Shown in pieces: positions 33,559 to 40,650 of a DNA stretch of 64,000 nt. Below the pieces are notes generated by a model that was given only the letters and a program-made list of their open reading frames with translations, searched no databases and was not told where the DNA came from. A program made the translations under genes and the position numbers. Position 1 is the first letter of the stretch, and each line of letters begins with the position of its first letter. Source of the DNA: JAMOAD01 sp023621955. GTDB taxonomy: Bacteria; Acidobacteriota; Aminicenantia; JAMOAD01. Location: positions 1 through 64,000 of the forward strand of contig DAONEM010000001.1 in NCBI GenBank assembly GCA_035403085.1. The letters run 5' to 3'.

Positions 33559-34662
33559 TCAGAGAGAGGATTCCTCCAGGGCCTGGACGATTCTTTCGCT
33601 GGCCCGGCCGTCTCCGTAGGGGTTGGAGAGGATGGTTCCCCCCTTCTTGTGTTCCCTCAGAAGAGCCTCGAGGGCTTCGAGGATCACCGCTGGTTCCGTT
33701 CCCACCAATTTGGCGATACCCGCGTCGACCCCTTCCGGCCGCTCCGTGACCTTTCGCATGACGAGAACGGGCTTGCCGAAGGTTGGAGCCTCTTCCTGAA
33801 CCCCTCCGGAATCGGTCAACAGGATGGAGGATTCCCTGAGCAGGGAGAGGAAGGAGAGGTAGTCCTGAGGGGGAAGGAGGTGTATTCCCTCTTGATTTCC
33901 GAGATACTCTCGAGCCTTTTGGGAGACGTTGGGGTTGGGGTGGACGGGGTAGACGATCTCGACCTCCGGGTGGAGCTTGCGGAAGGTGAGAAGGCTCTGA
34001 AAGATCCGCTCCATGGGGGCGCCGAAGTTCTCCCTTCTGTGGGCGGTGACAAGGACCATCGCCTTCTCTTTGGGGCGGCGGTAGGCCGGTTCCGCCTGGT
34101 CGAGGCGGGGGGTGATGATCTTCAGGGCGTCCACGACGGTGTTGCCGGTGACGAGGATCTTGGCTTCAGGGATTCCCTCCCGTCTGAGGTTGCCGGCGGA
34201 CCACTCCGTGGGGGCACAGTGGAGGGCGGCCATGACGGAGACGATCCTCCTGTTGATCTCTTCCGGGAAGGGGTTGTAGATGTCGTCTGTTCTCAGACCC
34301 GCCTCTACGTGGAGAATCGGGATTCTTTTGTAGAAAGCGGCAAGAGAGGCCGCCATAGCCGTGGTCGTGTCTCCCTGGACAACGACCCAGCCTGGTTTTT
34401 CACGATCAAGGACTCCCGAGATTCGAGTCAAAAGGAGGGAGGTGAGACCTTCGAGAGTCTGGTTGGGGGTCATGACGTTGAGATCTTCATCGGGGGTGAG
34501 GCCGAAGATCTCCAACATCTGATCAAGCATTTGGCGGTGCTGAGCCGTGGCGAGTTGGAAGGTTTCGAAGCGATCGCTTCTCCTCTGAAGGGCTAAGATC
34601 AGGGGGGCGAGCTTGATCAACTCGGGTCTTGTCCCGTAAACGACCATGATTTTCTTTTTCAT
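33559..34662 (-). CDS. wecB: UDP-N-acetylglucosamine 2-epimerase
   Basis: A 367-residue non-hydrolysing epimerase making UDP-ManNAc for surface polysaccharides. The start MVVYGTRPELIKLAP, VVQGDTTTAMA, HVEAGLRT, NPFPEEINRR, VTAHRRENFG and LLTDSGGVQEEAP are all canonical; length is normal. The ATG at 34662 coincides with the predicted transcription start. Convergent with the SfsA fusion and divergent from the SRP RNA gene. Confidence 0.93.
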   Translation of the reverse strand: MKKKIMVVYGTRPELIKLAPLILALQRRSDRFETFQLATAQHRQMLDQMLEIFGLTPDEDLNVMTPNQTLEGLTSLLLTRISGVLDREKPGWVVVQGDTTTAMAASLAAFYKRIPILHVEAGLRTDDIYNPFPEEINRRIVSVMAALHCAPTEWSAGNLRREGIPEAKILVTGNTVVDALKIITPRLDQAEPAYRRPKEKAMVLVTAHRRENFGAPMERIFQSLLTFRKLHPEVEIVYPVHPNPNVSQKAREYLGNQEGIHLLPPQDYLSFLSLLRESSILLTDSGGVQEEAPTFGKPVLVMRKVTERPEGVDAGIAKLVGTEPAVILEALEALLREHKKGGTILSNPYGDGRASERIVQALEESSL

Positions 34663-34668
34663 GGCCCT

Positions 34669-34697
34669 ATAATAGGTTTCAAAGGGGGGTCTGTCAA
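34669..34697 (-). promoter_or_regulatory. wecB promoter (leaderless)
   Basis: Minus-strand consensus TTGACA (34697-34692) and TATTAT (34674-34669), 17-base spacer. Seven bases after the -10 box falls exactly on the A of the wecB ATG. The CCTATTATAGGG context is shared with the YjfB-like gene promoter. Confidence 0.75.
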
Positions 34698-34711
34698 GTT
34701 GCGCAAGAGGC

Positions 34712-34741
34712 TTGTCAAAGGGCTCATCTCTCTGTTATAAT
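34712..34741 (+). promoter_or_regulatory. SRP RNA gene promoter
   Basis: TTGTCA (34712-34717) and consensus TATAAT (34736-34741), 18-base spacer, with start expected near 34748. Confidence 0.7.
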
Positions 34742-34747
34742 GCGACT

Positions 34748-34834
34748 TCGGGGCCGGCAATGGAGCCGCGCGAACCTCGTCAGGTCCGAAAGGAAGCAGC
34801 GATAAGCGATGCGCACCGTGTGCCGGTTCCCGTT
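34748..34834 (+). ncRNA. ffs: Signal recognition particle RNA (4.5S type)
   Basis: The conserved SRP domain IV loop is present (GTCAGGTCCGAAAGG and AAGCAGCG, 34780-34801), followed by GCACCGTGTGCCGG. The ends pair: GGGGCCGGCA (34750-34759) with TGCCGGTTCC (34821-34830), allowing G-T pairs. This is the short bacterial hairpin form without an Alu domain. It scaffolds Ffh for membrane-protein targeting. Its position immediately upstream of dnaX is a widely conserved arrangement. Confidence 0.93.
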
Positions 34835-34843
34835 TTGCTCCCC

Positions 34844-36433
34844 ATGACGGCAGAAAAGAAAGGCTATCTCTCTATCGCCCGGAAACATCGTCCTCAACTC
34901 TTCTCGGAGGTGGTTTACCAGAACCACGTTGTCACGATTCTCCAGAACTCCCTGAGGAGCGGAAAGATCCACTCCTGTTACCTCTTCTCCGGGATGAGGG
35001 GCGTGGGAAAAACCTCTCTGGCCCGTCTTTTCGCCAAAGCCCTCAACTGCCTTGAGGGTCCCGGGGAGGAGCCCTGCAACCGCTGTGAGAACTGCCTTGA
35101 GATCTCTGCGGGCCGTTTTCCGGATGTCCTTGAGATCGACGGCGCCTCGAACAGGGGAATCGACCAGGTCCGGGAGCTCCGGGAGAGCGTCAAGTACAAG
35201 CCTCTGAAGGGAAGGTATAAGGTCATCATCATCGACGAGGTCCATATGCTGACCAACGAGGCCTTCAACGCACTTCTGAAAACCCTTGAGGAACCACCTC
35301 CTTCGGCCGTCTTTATCCTTGCCACCACGGAGTTTCAGAAGGTTCTCCCTACGGTTGTATCCCGCTCCATCCTCCTGGACCTCAGGAGGATTCCCTTCCA
35401 GGAGCTTCGCCAACAGCTGGAGGAGATCTGCCGAAAGGAGGAGATAGAGGCCTCCCCCTGGGCACTCTCCCGCCTGGCCGAAGCCTCGGACGGAAGCCTC
35501 AGGGACGGGCTCAGCCTCTTCGAACAGCTCGCCTCCTACGGCGACGGCAGGATCGACGACGGCGACCTTTCCACCGTTCTAGGCCTCGTCGGCGAGGAGC
35601 TTAAGGAAGACCTTCTTCGTGCTCTCCTGAAGGGAGACAAGGAGGCGATCTTCACCCTTGTGGAGAGGCTTTTTCAGGAAGGAGATGATTTACAGGGCTT
35701 CTACAGGCAACTCTTCGACTACCTGCGGGATCTGCTCTTCTTCCTGGAAACCGGGAAGGAGGAGAAGAGCTTTACCCCGCGACAGAGGGCTCTCTTCGAG
35801 GAAGTGAAGGGGCAGGCCGACCCCCTGACGGTTCTCCGCTGGATCAACCATCTCGAGAAGAACGACTACACCCTGAAGAAGAGTTTCCACAAGCGCTACC
35901 TTCTCGAGCTCATCCTTCTGAACCTCGTCTACCTCAGGGAGGCCGTGGAGGTGGAGAGTCTTCTCAAGAAGAGGCACACCCTCTCCGTCCCTGCGGACAA
36001 TAGCGCCGTTTCTGCTCCTGAAGGCCATCCGGCGACCGTCTCGGCGGCGCCCAGGACCGGACATCAGGAAGAGGGGGAAGTCTCCGGTGAAGGGGTTCTG
36101 AGGGAGCTGCAGGAGCTTTTTGCCAAAGAACCCGGACTTCTTTCGGCCTCCCTCAGCGGTGTCACGGACCTGAAGATCGAAAAGGAGAGGGTTCTCTTGA
36201 CGGTGGCCCGCAACAGGCTCAGTTCGCTTCAGACTCTGGAACGCCAGAAAGAGGCTCTTGTGGAGGGCTTCAAGAAGATTCTTAAGAAGAGCGTCAGAGT
36301 CGATATCGTCGCGGCGGGGGAGGCGATGAAGACCCCCCGGGAACTTCTTCAGGAAGACCAACGGGTGAAATCTTTCCTGGAGGTTTTCCAAGGGGAAGTG
36401 ATCGATAAAAACCAAGGAGGAGAAACACGATGA
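34844..36433 (+). CDS. dnaX: DNA polymerase III subunit gamma/tau
   Basis: A 529-residue clamp-loader ATPase. YLSIARKHRPQLFSEVVYQ, Walker A GMRGVGKTS (about 50-58), zinc module LNC.........CNRCENC, IDGASNRGID, Walker B IIIDEVHML, LLKTLEEPP and the VVSRS arginine finger are in place. The frame is open upstream to 34712, but that part is the SRP RNA gene, so the ATG at 34844 is the start. The stop overlaps the ybaB start as ATGA. No obvious frameshift site for a short gamma form was recognised. Confidence 0.93.
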   Translation: MTAEKKGYLSIARKHRPQLFSEVVYQNHVVTILQNSLRSGKIHSCYLFSGMRGVGKTSLARLFAKALNCLEGPGEEPCNRCENCLEISAGRFPDVLEIDGASNRGIDQVRELRESVKYKPLKGRYKVIIIDEVHMLTNEAFNALLKTLEEPPPSAVFILATTEFQKVLPTVVSRSILLDLRRIPFQELRQQLEEICRKEEIEASPWALSRLAEASDGSLRDGLSLFEQLASYGDGRIDDGDLSTVLGLVGEELKEDLLRALLKGDKEAIFTLVERLFQEGDDLQGFYRQLFDYLRDLLFFLETGKEEKSFTPRQRALFEEVKGQADPLTVLRWINHLEKNDYTLKKSFHKRYLLELILLNLVYLREAVEVESLLKKRHTLSVPADNSAVSAPEGHPATVSAAPRTGHQEEGEVSGEGVLRELQELFAKEPGLLSASLSGVTDLKIEKERVLLTVARNRLSSLQTLERQKEALVEGFKKILKKSVRVDIVAAGEAMKTPRELLQEDQRVKSFLEVFQGEVIDKNQGGETR

Positions 36434-36735
36434 AAGGTGGTGTAGATATCAACCAGATTTTCAGGATGGCTCAACAGGCTCAGGAGAAGATGGAGAAGGA
36501 GATGGAGACCGCCCGCGTGGAGGCCTCTACCGGTGGTGGGATGGTACGGGTGGAGATGAACGGGAAGAAAGAGCTCCTCTCTCTGAAGATCGACCCCGAA
36601 ATCGTCAAGGCCGAAGAGATCGACAGCCTTCAGGACCTGGTCCTCAGCGCGGTCAACGACGCCTCGCAACAGGTGGACAAGCTTCTCTCGGATAAGCTTG
36701 GGAGCATGAAGTCAGGGCTCCCCGGGCTCTTCTGA
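36430..36735 (+). CDS. ybaB: YbaB/EbfC-family nucleoid-associated protein
   Basis: A 101-residue small DNA-binding protein with the characteristic N-terminal coiled helix (QIFRMAQQAQEKMEKEME), the central sheet MVRVEMNGKKELLSLKIDPE and the DLVLSAVNDASQQVDKL helix. It sits in the conserved dnaX-ybaB-recR order, coupled to dnaX by a four-base overlap and four bases from recR. Confidence 0.93.
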   Translation: MKGGVDINQIFRMAQQAQEKMEKEMETARVEASTGGGMVRVEMNGKKELLSLKIDPEIVKAEEIDSLQDLVLSAVNDASQQVDKLLSDKLGSMKSGLPGLF

Positions 36736-36739
36736 GATA

Positions 36740-37348
36740 ATGACCGGATACGGATATCCACCGACACTTCAGCGGATCATCGATCTTCTCAGGAGGGTGC
36801 CGGGAGTCGGTTTCAAGTCGGCCCAACGGATAGCCTTTCACCTCTTGAAGATGGATCCCCAACAGGTCCGTCTTCTGGGAGAGGGAATCTTGGAGCTCCG
36901 GGAGAAGATCTCCTACTGTGGAAGGTGCAACTCTCTCAGCGAGAGTGATCCGTGTCCGCTCTGCCTGGACCCCCTGAGGGATGGGAGAAAGCTCTGTATC
37001 GTCGAACAGAGCTACAACCTTTATTCCATCGAGAAGACGGGAGTCTTTGACGGCCGTTACTTCGTTCTTCAGGGAACCCTCTCCCCTCTACGGGGGATCG
37101 GCCCCGAAGAGTTGGGTATCGATAAACTCGAGCAAATCCTCTCCTGCGGGGGAGTGGAGGAGGTGATCTTGGCGACGAACCCGACCCTTGAGGGAGAGGC
37201 CACGTCCCTCTTCCTGAAGAAGATTCTTCAATCCCGACCGGAGCTTCATGTAACGAGACTCTCCATAGGCCTTCCTATCGGGTCGGACATCGACTATGCC
37301 GATGAGATGACCTTACAAAAAGCCTTTGAAAAACGTCACGATTTGTGA
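36740..37348 (+). CDS. recR: Recombination protein RecR
   Basis: A 202-residue RecR. The helix-hairpin-helix LLRRVPGVGFKSAQRIAFHLL, the C4 zinc finger (CGRCNSLSESDPCPLC) and the Toprim domain (IVEQSYNLYSIEKTG, ATNPTLEGEATSLFL) are complete. It loads RecA at gaps with RecF/RecO. Last gene of the dnaX operon. Confidence 0.95.
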   Translation: MTGYGYPPTLQRIIDLLRRVPGVGFKSAQRIAFHLLKMDPQQVRLLGEGILELREKISYCGRCNSLSESDPCPLCLDPLRDGRKLCIVEQSYNLYSIEKTGVFDGRYFVLQGTLSPLRGIGPEELGIDKLEQILSCGGVEEVILATNPTLEGEATSLFLKKILQSRPELHVTRLSIGLPIGSDIDYADEMTLQKAFEKRHDL

Positions 37349-37403
37349 CACAATGGTAAGGCGGAAGAAACGATGGGCTTGACCCTAGGAGTGAGGAGCC
37401 TTT

Positions 37404-37901
37404 ATGGATCAGATTCTCCTGCTCTACGAGAACGATTATAAAAGCATCAAGACGGTTCTGAACGAACTGAAAGAGGCTTGTCGTGCGCGTTTGATCTTCA
37501 TGGCCGACCAGTCCGGTCAGGTGATCTCCTCGGTAGGGGAGATCACGAACCTCGACCTTCCCACCCTTACCTCCTTGACTGCGGGAGCCTTCGCGGCCAA
37601 CCTTCGGGTCGGGGAGATCCTAGGGGGAGAAAAGTTTATCACCCTCACCTCGGAGGGGGGCATGGCCAGTCTTCAGCTGAGCCTTGTCCGTGACCGCTTC
37701 ATTCTCGGGGTCGTCTTCGACACCCGGACCACCCTCGGGCTGATTCGGTTGAAGATGACCAAAGCGGTGAAGCAGCTTGAAGAAATTTTCGACGGTATAA
37801 TCGATAAGATCGAGAAGGAAAAACAGACCTTCGGAGGCATGGAATCGCCCTTCCCGGAGATAACCGAGGAGGATATCGATAAACTCTTTGGAGACCTTTA
37901 G
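37404..37901 (+). CDS. Roadblock/LC7 (MglB-type) protein
   Basis: A 165-residue protein with a Roadblock/LC7 domain (about 10-120): LKEACRARLIFMADQSGQVISS, then the LGGEKFITLTSEGGMASLQLS sheet, and a C-terminal acidic tail ending EEDIDKLFGDL. Such proteins act as GAP/exchange partners of MglA-like GTPases. GAGGAG precedes the ATG and the GTPase gene begins three bases after the stop, supporting a functional pair. Confidence 0.85.
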   Translation: MDQILLLYENDYKSIKTVLNELKEACRARLIFMADQSGQVISSVGEITNLDLPTLTSLTAGAFAANLRVGEILGGEKFITLTSEGGMASLQLSLVRDRFILGVVFDTRTTLGLIRLKMTKAVKQLEEIFDGIIDKIEKEKQTFGGMESPFPEITEEDIDKLFGDL

Positions 37902-37904
37902 TAT

Positions 37905-38498
37905 ATGGTGTTCGTCAACTATCTTGAAAAATCTCTAGAATTTAAGATTATCTACTATGGACCCGGTCTCTCCGGGAAGACGACCAACCTGGACTATATC
38001 TATTCAAAGCTTCCCGAAGCGACCAGGGGCCCTTTCACAACCATACCTACCCAGTCGGAGAGAACCCTCTTCTTTGATTTTATGCCTATGGGGTTGGGAA
38101 AGATCAACGATTATGACGTAAAACTCTCCCTTTACACCGTACCTGGACAAGTCTTCTACTCTGCCAGCCGGAAGCTGATTCTGAAAGGCGTCGACGGAGT
38201 CATCTTCGTGGCGGATTCTCAGAGCGATCGACTGGACGCAAACATCGAGAGTATTCGGGACCTCAAGGAGAACCTTCTGGATTATAAGATCGACTTTGCC
38301 AACTTGGCCTACATTCTTCAGCTGAACAAACGGGATCTGGCGACGGCGCTTCCTGTCCCCGTTCTCATCAAGGAGCTTCAGCAGAAGGGAGAACCGGTGA
38401 TCGACGCCGTGGCTTCCCAAGGCGTAGGCGTCTTCAAGACGCTGAAGATGACGGTCAAGTTTGTTCTTCAAAAGGTCAAGAGCCTGAAGGGGGAATGA
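37905..38498 (+). CDS. MglA-type small GTPase
   Basis: A 197-residue Ras-like GTPase close to Myxococcus MglA. The P-loop is GPGLSGKTT (19-27), the switch region TERTLFFDF-like (SERTLFFDFMPM), followed by LYTVPGQVFY, KLILKGVDGVIFVADSQ and the guanine motif LNKRDL. MglA-like GTPases set cell polarity or motility in Myxococcus; the role outside motile species is open. Preceded by its roadblock partner and overlapping a PP2C phosphatase start. Confidence 0.9.
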   Translation: MVFVNYLEKSLEFKIIYYGPGLSGKTTNLDYIYSKLPEATRGPFTTIPTQSERTLFFDFMPMGLGKINDYDVKLSLYTVPGQVFYSASRKLILKGVDGVIFVADSQSDRLDANIESIRDLKENLLDYKIDFANLAYILQLNKRDLATALPVPVLIKELQQKGEPVIDAVASQGVGVFKTLKMTVKFVLQKVKSLKGE

Positions 38499-39238
38499 AG
38501 AGGTTCTTCTGGTACGGCATTTCCGAGAAAGGTCCCTTCCGTAGGCTCAACGAAGACTACTTCCGATGCGTGGAGCTCGAAGAGAGCCACTATTTCCTCT
38601 CCATAGCGGACGGAGTCGGAGGGCACGCTCGGGGAGACCTGGCCTCGAAGCTTGCCACGGATTTCTGCCTGGAAAGGTACCGTCAGAACATCAACCTCTC
38701 CACTCGCAAAGAGGTCTCGGCGGTTCTCATGGATTCCTTCCTATACGCCCATAGTCAGCTTAAACAGATCTCCCTGGAGAGGCAAGAGCGGAGTGGGATG
38801 GGGACAACCCTCTCGGTGGTAGTCATCATCGACAAGGAGGCCTCTATCGTTCATGTCGGCGACAGCCGGATCTACCTGATCAGGAAGGGGCGGATACTTC
38901 AGCTGACTATGGACCACAGCCTTGTGAACGTCTTGCTGCGGCAGAACCTCCTGAGCCGTCAGGAGGCGGAGAACTATCCCCGTAAGAACGTTCTGACCCA
39001 ATCGGTGGGGGTGAAACCGACCATCGTGCCCCAGAAGGTGGAAAAGGTCGACCTTGAGAAGGGCGACATCTTCTTCTTCTCGACCGATGGACTCCACAAC
39101 TTCTTCTCTCCCGACGAGATCCGCCGTACCTTCGAAGAGAACCCCCTCAAAGATTCCGTCAATATCCTCATCCAGGGCGCCATGGAGAGGGGTAGCAGAG
39201 ACAATGTCACAGGCGTGGCTTTTCAGTTCCAAGGGTGA
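38495..39238 (+). CDS. PP2C-family protein serine/threonine phosphatase
   Basis: A 247-residue stand-alone PPM phosphatase with RLNEDYFR (acidic metal ligand), SIADGVGGHARGD, GMGTTLSVVVI, VHVGDSRIYLIR, STDGLHNFF and SRDNVTGVAF. All metal-binding aspartates are present. It starts inside the GTPase stop (ATGA), so it is translationally coupled to MglA. No matching Ser/Thr kinase is encoded in the window. Confidence 0.92.
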   Translation: MKRFFWYGISEKGPFRRLNEDYFRCVELEESHYFLSIADGVGGHARGDLASKLATDFCLERYRQNINLSTRKEVSAVLMDSFLYAHSQLKQISLERQERSGMGTTLSVVVIIDKEASIVHVGDSRIYLIRKGRILQLTMDHSLVNVLLRQNLLSRQEAENYPRKNVLTQSVGVKPTIVPQKVEKVDLEKGDIFFFSTDGLHNFFSPDEIRRTFEENPLKDSVNILIQGAMERGSRDNVTGVAFQFQG

Positions 39239-39241
39239 AAG

Positions 39242-39967
39242 ATGATAATCCTTCTGCGAAACATTCTCGGTGTGCTTCTCCTTATTCTCGCCCTCTTTCT
39301 CTCCATTCCCTTCAGCCTCGCCTCCTTCCTCTTTCCCAGACCCTGGCCTCTGGCCTGGTTGGTCAAGGTGGCGCTGAAGGTTCTCCGTTTCGCCTTGGGG
39401 ATGAGCCTGGAGACGAAGAACAGGCCATGGAAGCGGCTTGAGGAAGAGCCAGGGGTGGTTGTGGGAAACCATACCTCCCTTTTGGACCCCCCCCTTCTCT
39501 TCTCCGTTCTGCCGGGGATTACCCGCTTCTTCTATAAGGCCGACCTCATGAAGGTACCTATCGTTCATCTCGGGTTAAAGGCCGCGGGCTTCATCCCCGT
39601 GGATCGGAAGAATCCCAGGAAGTCGGCCCAGGCGCTGGAGAAGATTCTGGCCACAGGGAACGTGAGGGACAACGTGGGAATCTTCCCTGAAGGAACCCGA
39701 AGCAAGGACGGTTATCTCGGTCAGTTCAAAAAGGGAGCCTTTGTCCTGGCCAAGGAGAAGGGCGTCCCCATCTATCCGGTCTACCTTATCGGATTCCGGG
39801 AATCCATGCCCAAGGGGAGCTATCTCATGAGGCCCTCAAGGTTGATCGTAGAGTTTTTAGAGCCTCTGGACAAGGAGACCGTAGCCGCTTTAGGGGTTGA
39901 GGAGTTGAGGGAGAGGGTCCACTCTCTGCTCAAGAGTAGGGAGGAGAAGAGTGAACCCAATCGTTGA
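39242..39967 (+). CDS. plsC: 1-acyl-sn-glycerol-3-phosphate acyltransferase
   Basis: A 241-residue membrane acyltransferase with an N-terminal hydrophobic region (about 1-40) and PlsC motifs: NHTSLLD (HX4D catalytic pair), FFYKADLMKVP, FIPVDRKN, FPEGTRSKDG and VPIYPVYLIG. It makes phosphatidic acid from lysophosphatidate. Starts three bases after the PP2C gene and overlaps the gmhA-like gene by 17 bases. Confidence 0.88.
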   Translation: MIILLRNILGVLLLILALFLSIPFSLASFLFPRPWPLAWLVKVALKVLRFALGMSLETKNRPWKRLEEEPGVVVGNHTSLLDPPLLFSVLPGITRFFYKADLMKVPIVHLGLKAAGFIPVDRKNPRKSAQALEKILATGNVRDNVGIFPEGTRSKDGYLGQFKKGAFVLAKEKGVPIYPVYLIGFRESMPKGSYLMRPSRLIVEFLEPLDKETVAALGVEELRERVHSLLKSREEKSEPNR

Positions 39968-40517
39968 GCTTTGGAAGGAATTTTTAGAGAGAGAGAGCCT
40001 CCGGATCGAAGAGGCCGGGGACCTTCTCTGCCGAACCCTCCTGAAAGGGAAGAAGGTTTTGATCGCCGGGAACGGGGGGAGCGCCACCCAGGCCTCCCAC
40101 TTCGCCGCCGAATTGGCGGGGAACTTCGCAGGGGCAGACAACCCCCAGCCGGCTATCTCTTTGAGCTCTGATACGGGTCTGCTGACCGCACTCTCCAACG
40201 ATTACGGGTTCTCCTCGATCTTCTTTCGGCAGCTCAGGGCCTTGTCCTCACCGGGGGACCTTTTCATCGCCCTCTCCACCGGGGGCTCTTCGCCCAACGT
40301 CATCGAGGCGGCCCGCTACGCGAAACAGTCCGGGGTAGCCGTTCTCTCCCTCCTTGGGGCGAAGCCCTCTCCACTGGAGAGTCTCTCCGACATAACGGTT
40401 CGTGTGCCGACCGTCGAGACCCCACGGATTCAGGAGATCCACCTCTATGTTCTTCACACTCTGGCCGGTTTTGTGGAGGAGAGGGTGAAGAGGGGGAACT
40501 GCGAACAGGCGAATTGA
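39951..40517 (+). CDS. gmhA: SIS-domain sedoheptulose-7-phosphate isomerase
   Basis: A 188-residue GmhA-like isomerase: VLIAGNGGSATQASHFAAELAG, ALSNDYGFSSIFFRQL, DLFIALSTGGSSPNVIEAA, and a final TPRIQEIHLYVLHTL helix containing the conserved E and H. It makes the heptose precursor of lipopolysaccharide core, supporting a diderm cell. GTG start follows GGAGAAGA. Adjacent plsC overlap suggests co-expression of envelope-lipid genes. Confidence 0.88.
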   Translation: MNPIVELWKEFLERESLRIEEAGDLLCRTLLKGKKVLIAGNGGSATQASHFAAELAGNFAGADNPQPAISLSSDTGLLTALSNDYGFSSIFFRQLRALSSPGDLFIALSTGGSSPNVIEAARYAKQSGVAVLSLLGAKPSPLESLSDITVRVPTVETPRIQEIHLYVLHTLAGFVEERVKRGNCEQAN

Positions 40518-40519
40518 TT

Positions 40520-40547
40520 CTCCCTTCTTCGGGGAGGCTCTTTTTTT
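40520..40547 (+). terminator. Terminator after gmhA
   Basis: CTCCC (40520-40524) pairs with GGGAG (40532-40536) around a short loop and is followed after GCTC by seven T (40541-40547). The last Ts form part of the nifJ -35 box. Confidence 0.65.
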
Positions 40548-40574
40548 GACACCTTCCACGGGGCGTGGTATACT
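40546..40574 (+). promoter_or_regulatory. nifJ promoter
   Basis: Consensus TTGACA (40546-40551), 17 bases, TATACT (40569-40574). Leader of about 70 bases to the ATG. Strong match fits a highly expressed central enzyme. Confidence 0.8.
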
Positions 40575-40650
40575 TTCCTATGTTCTTTGGCGATGATCTA
40601 TTACAGCCTGAGAAGGCTTTACTATCATAATCCCTATTAAGAGGTGAAAG

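Noticed and set aside
34712..34843. N-terminal extension of DnaX
   Set aside because: This stretch is the SRP RNA gene and its promoter; DnaX similarity starts at 34844.
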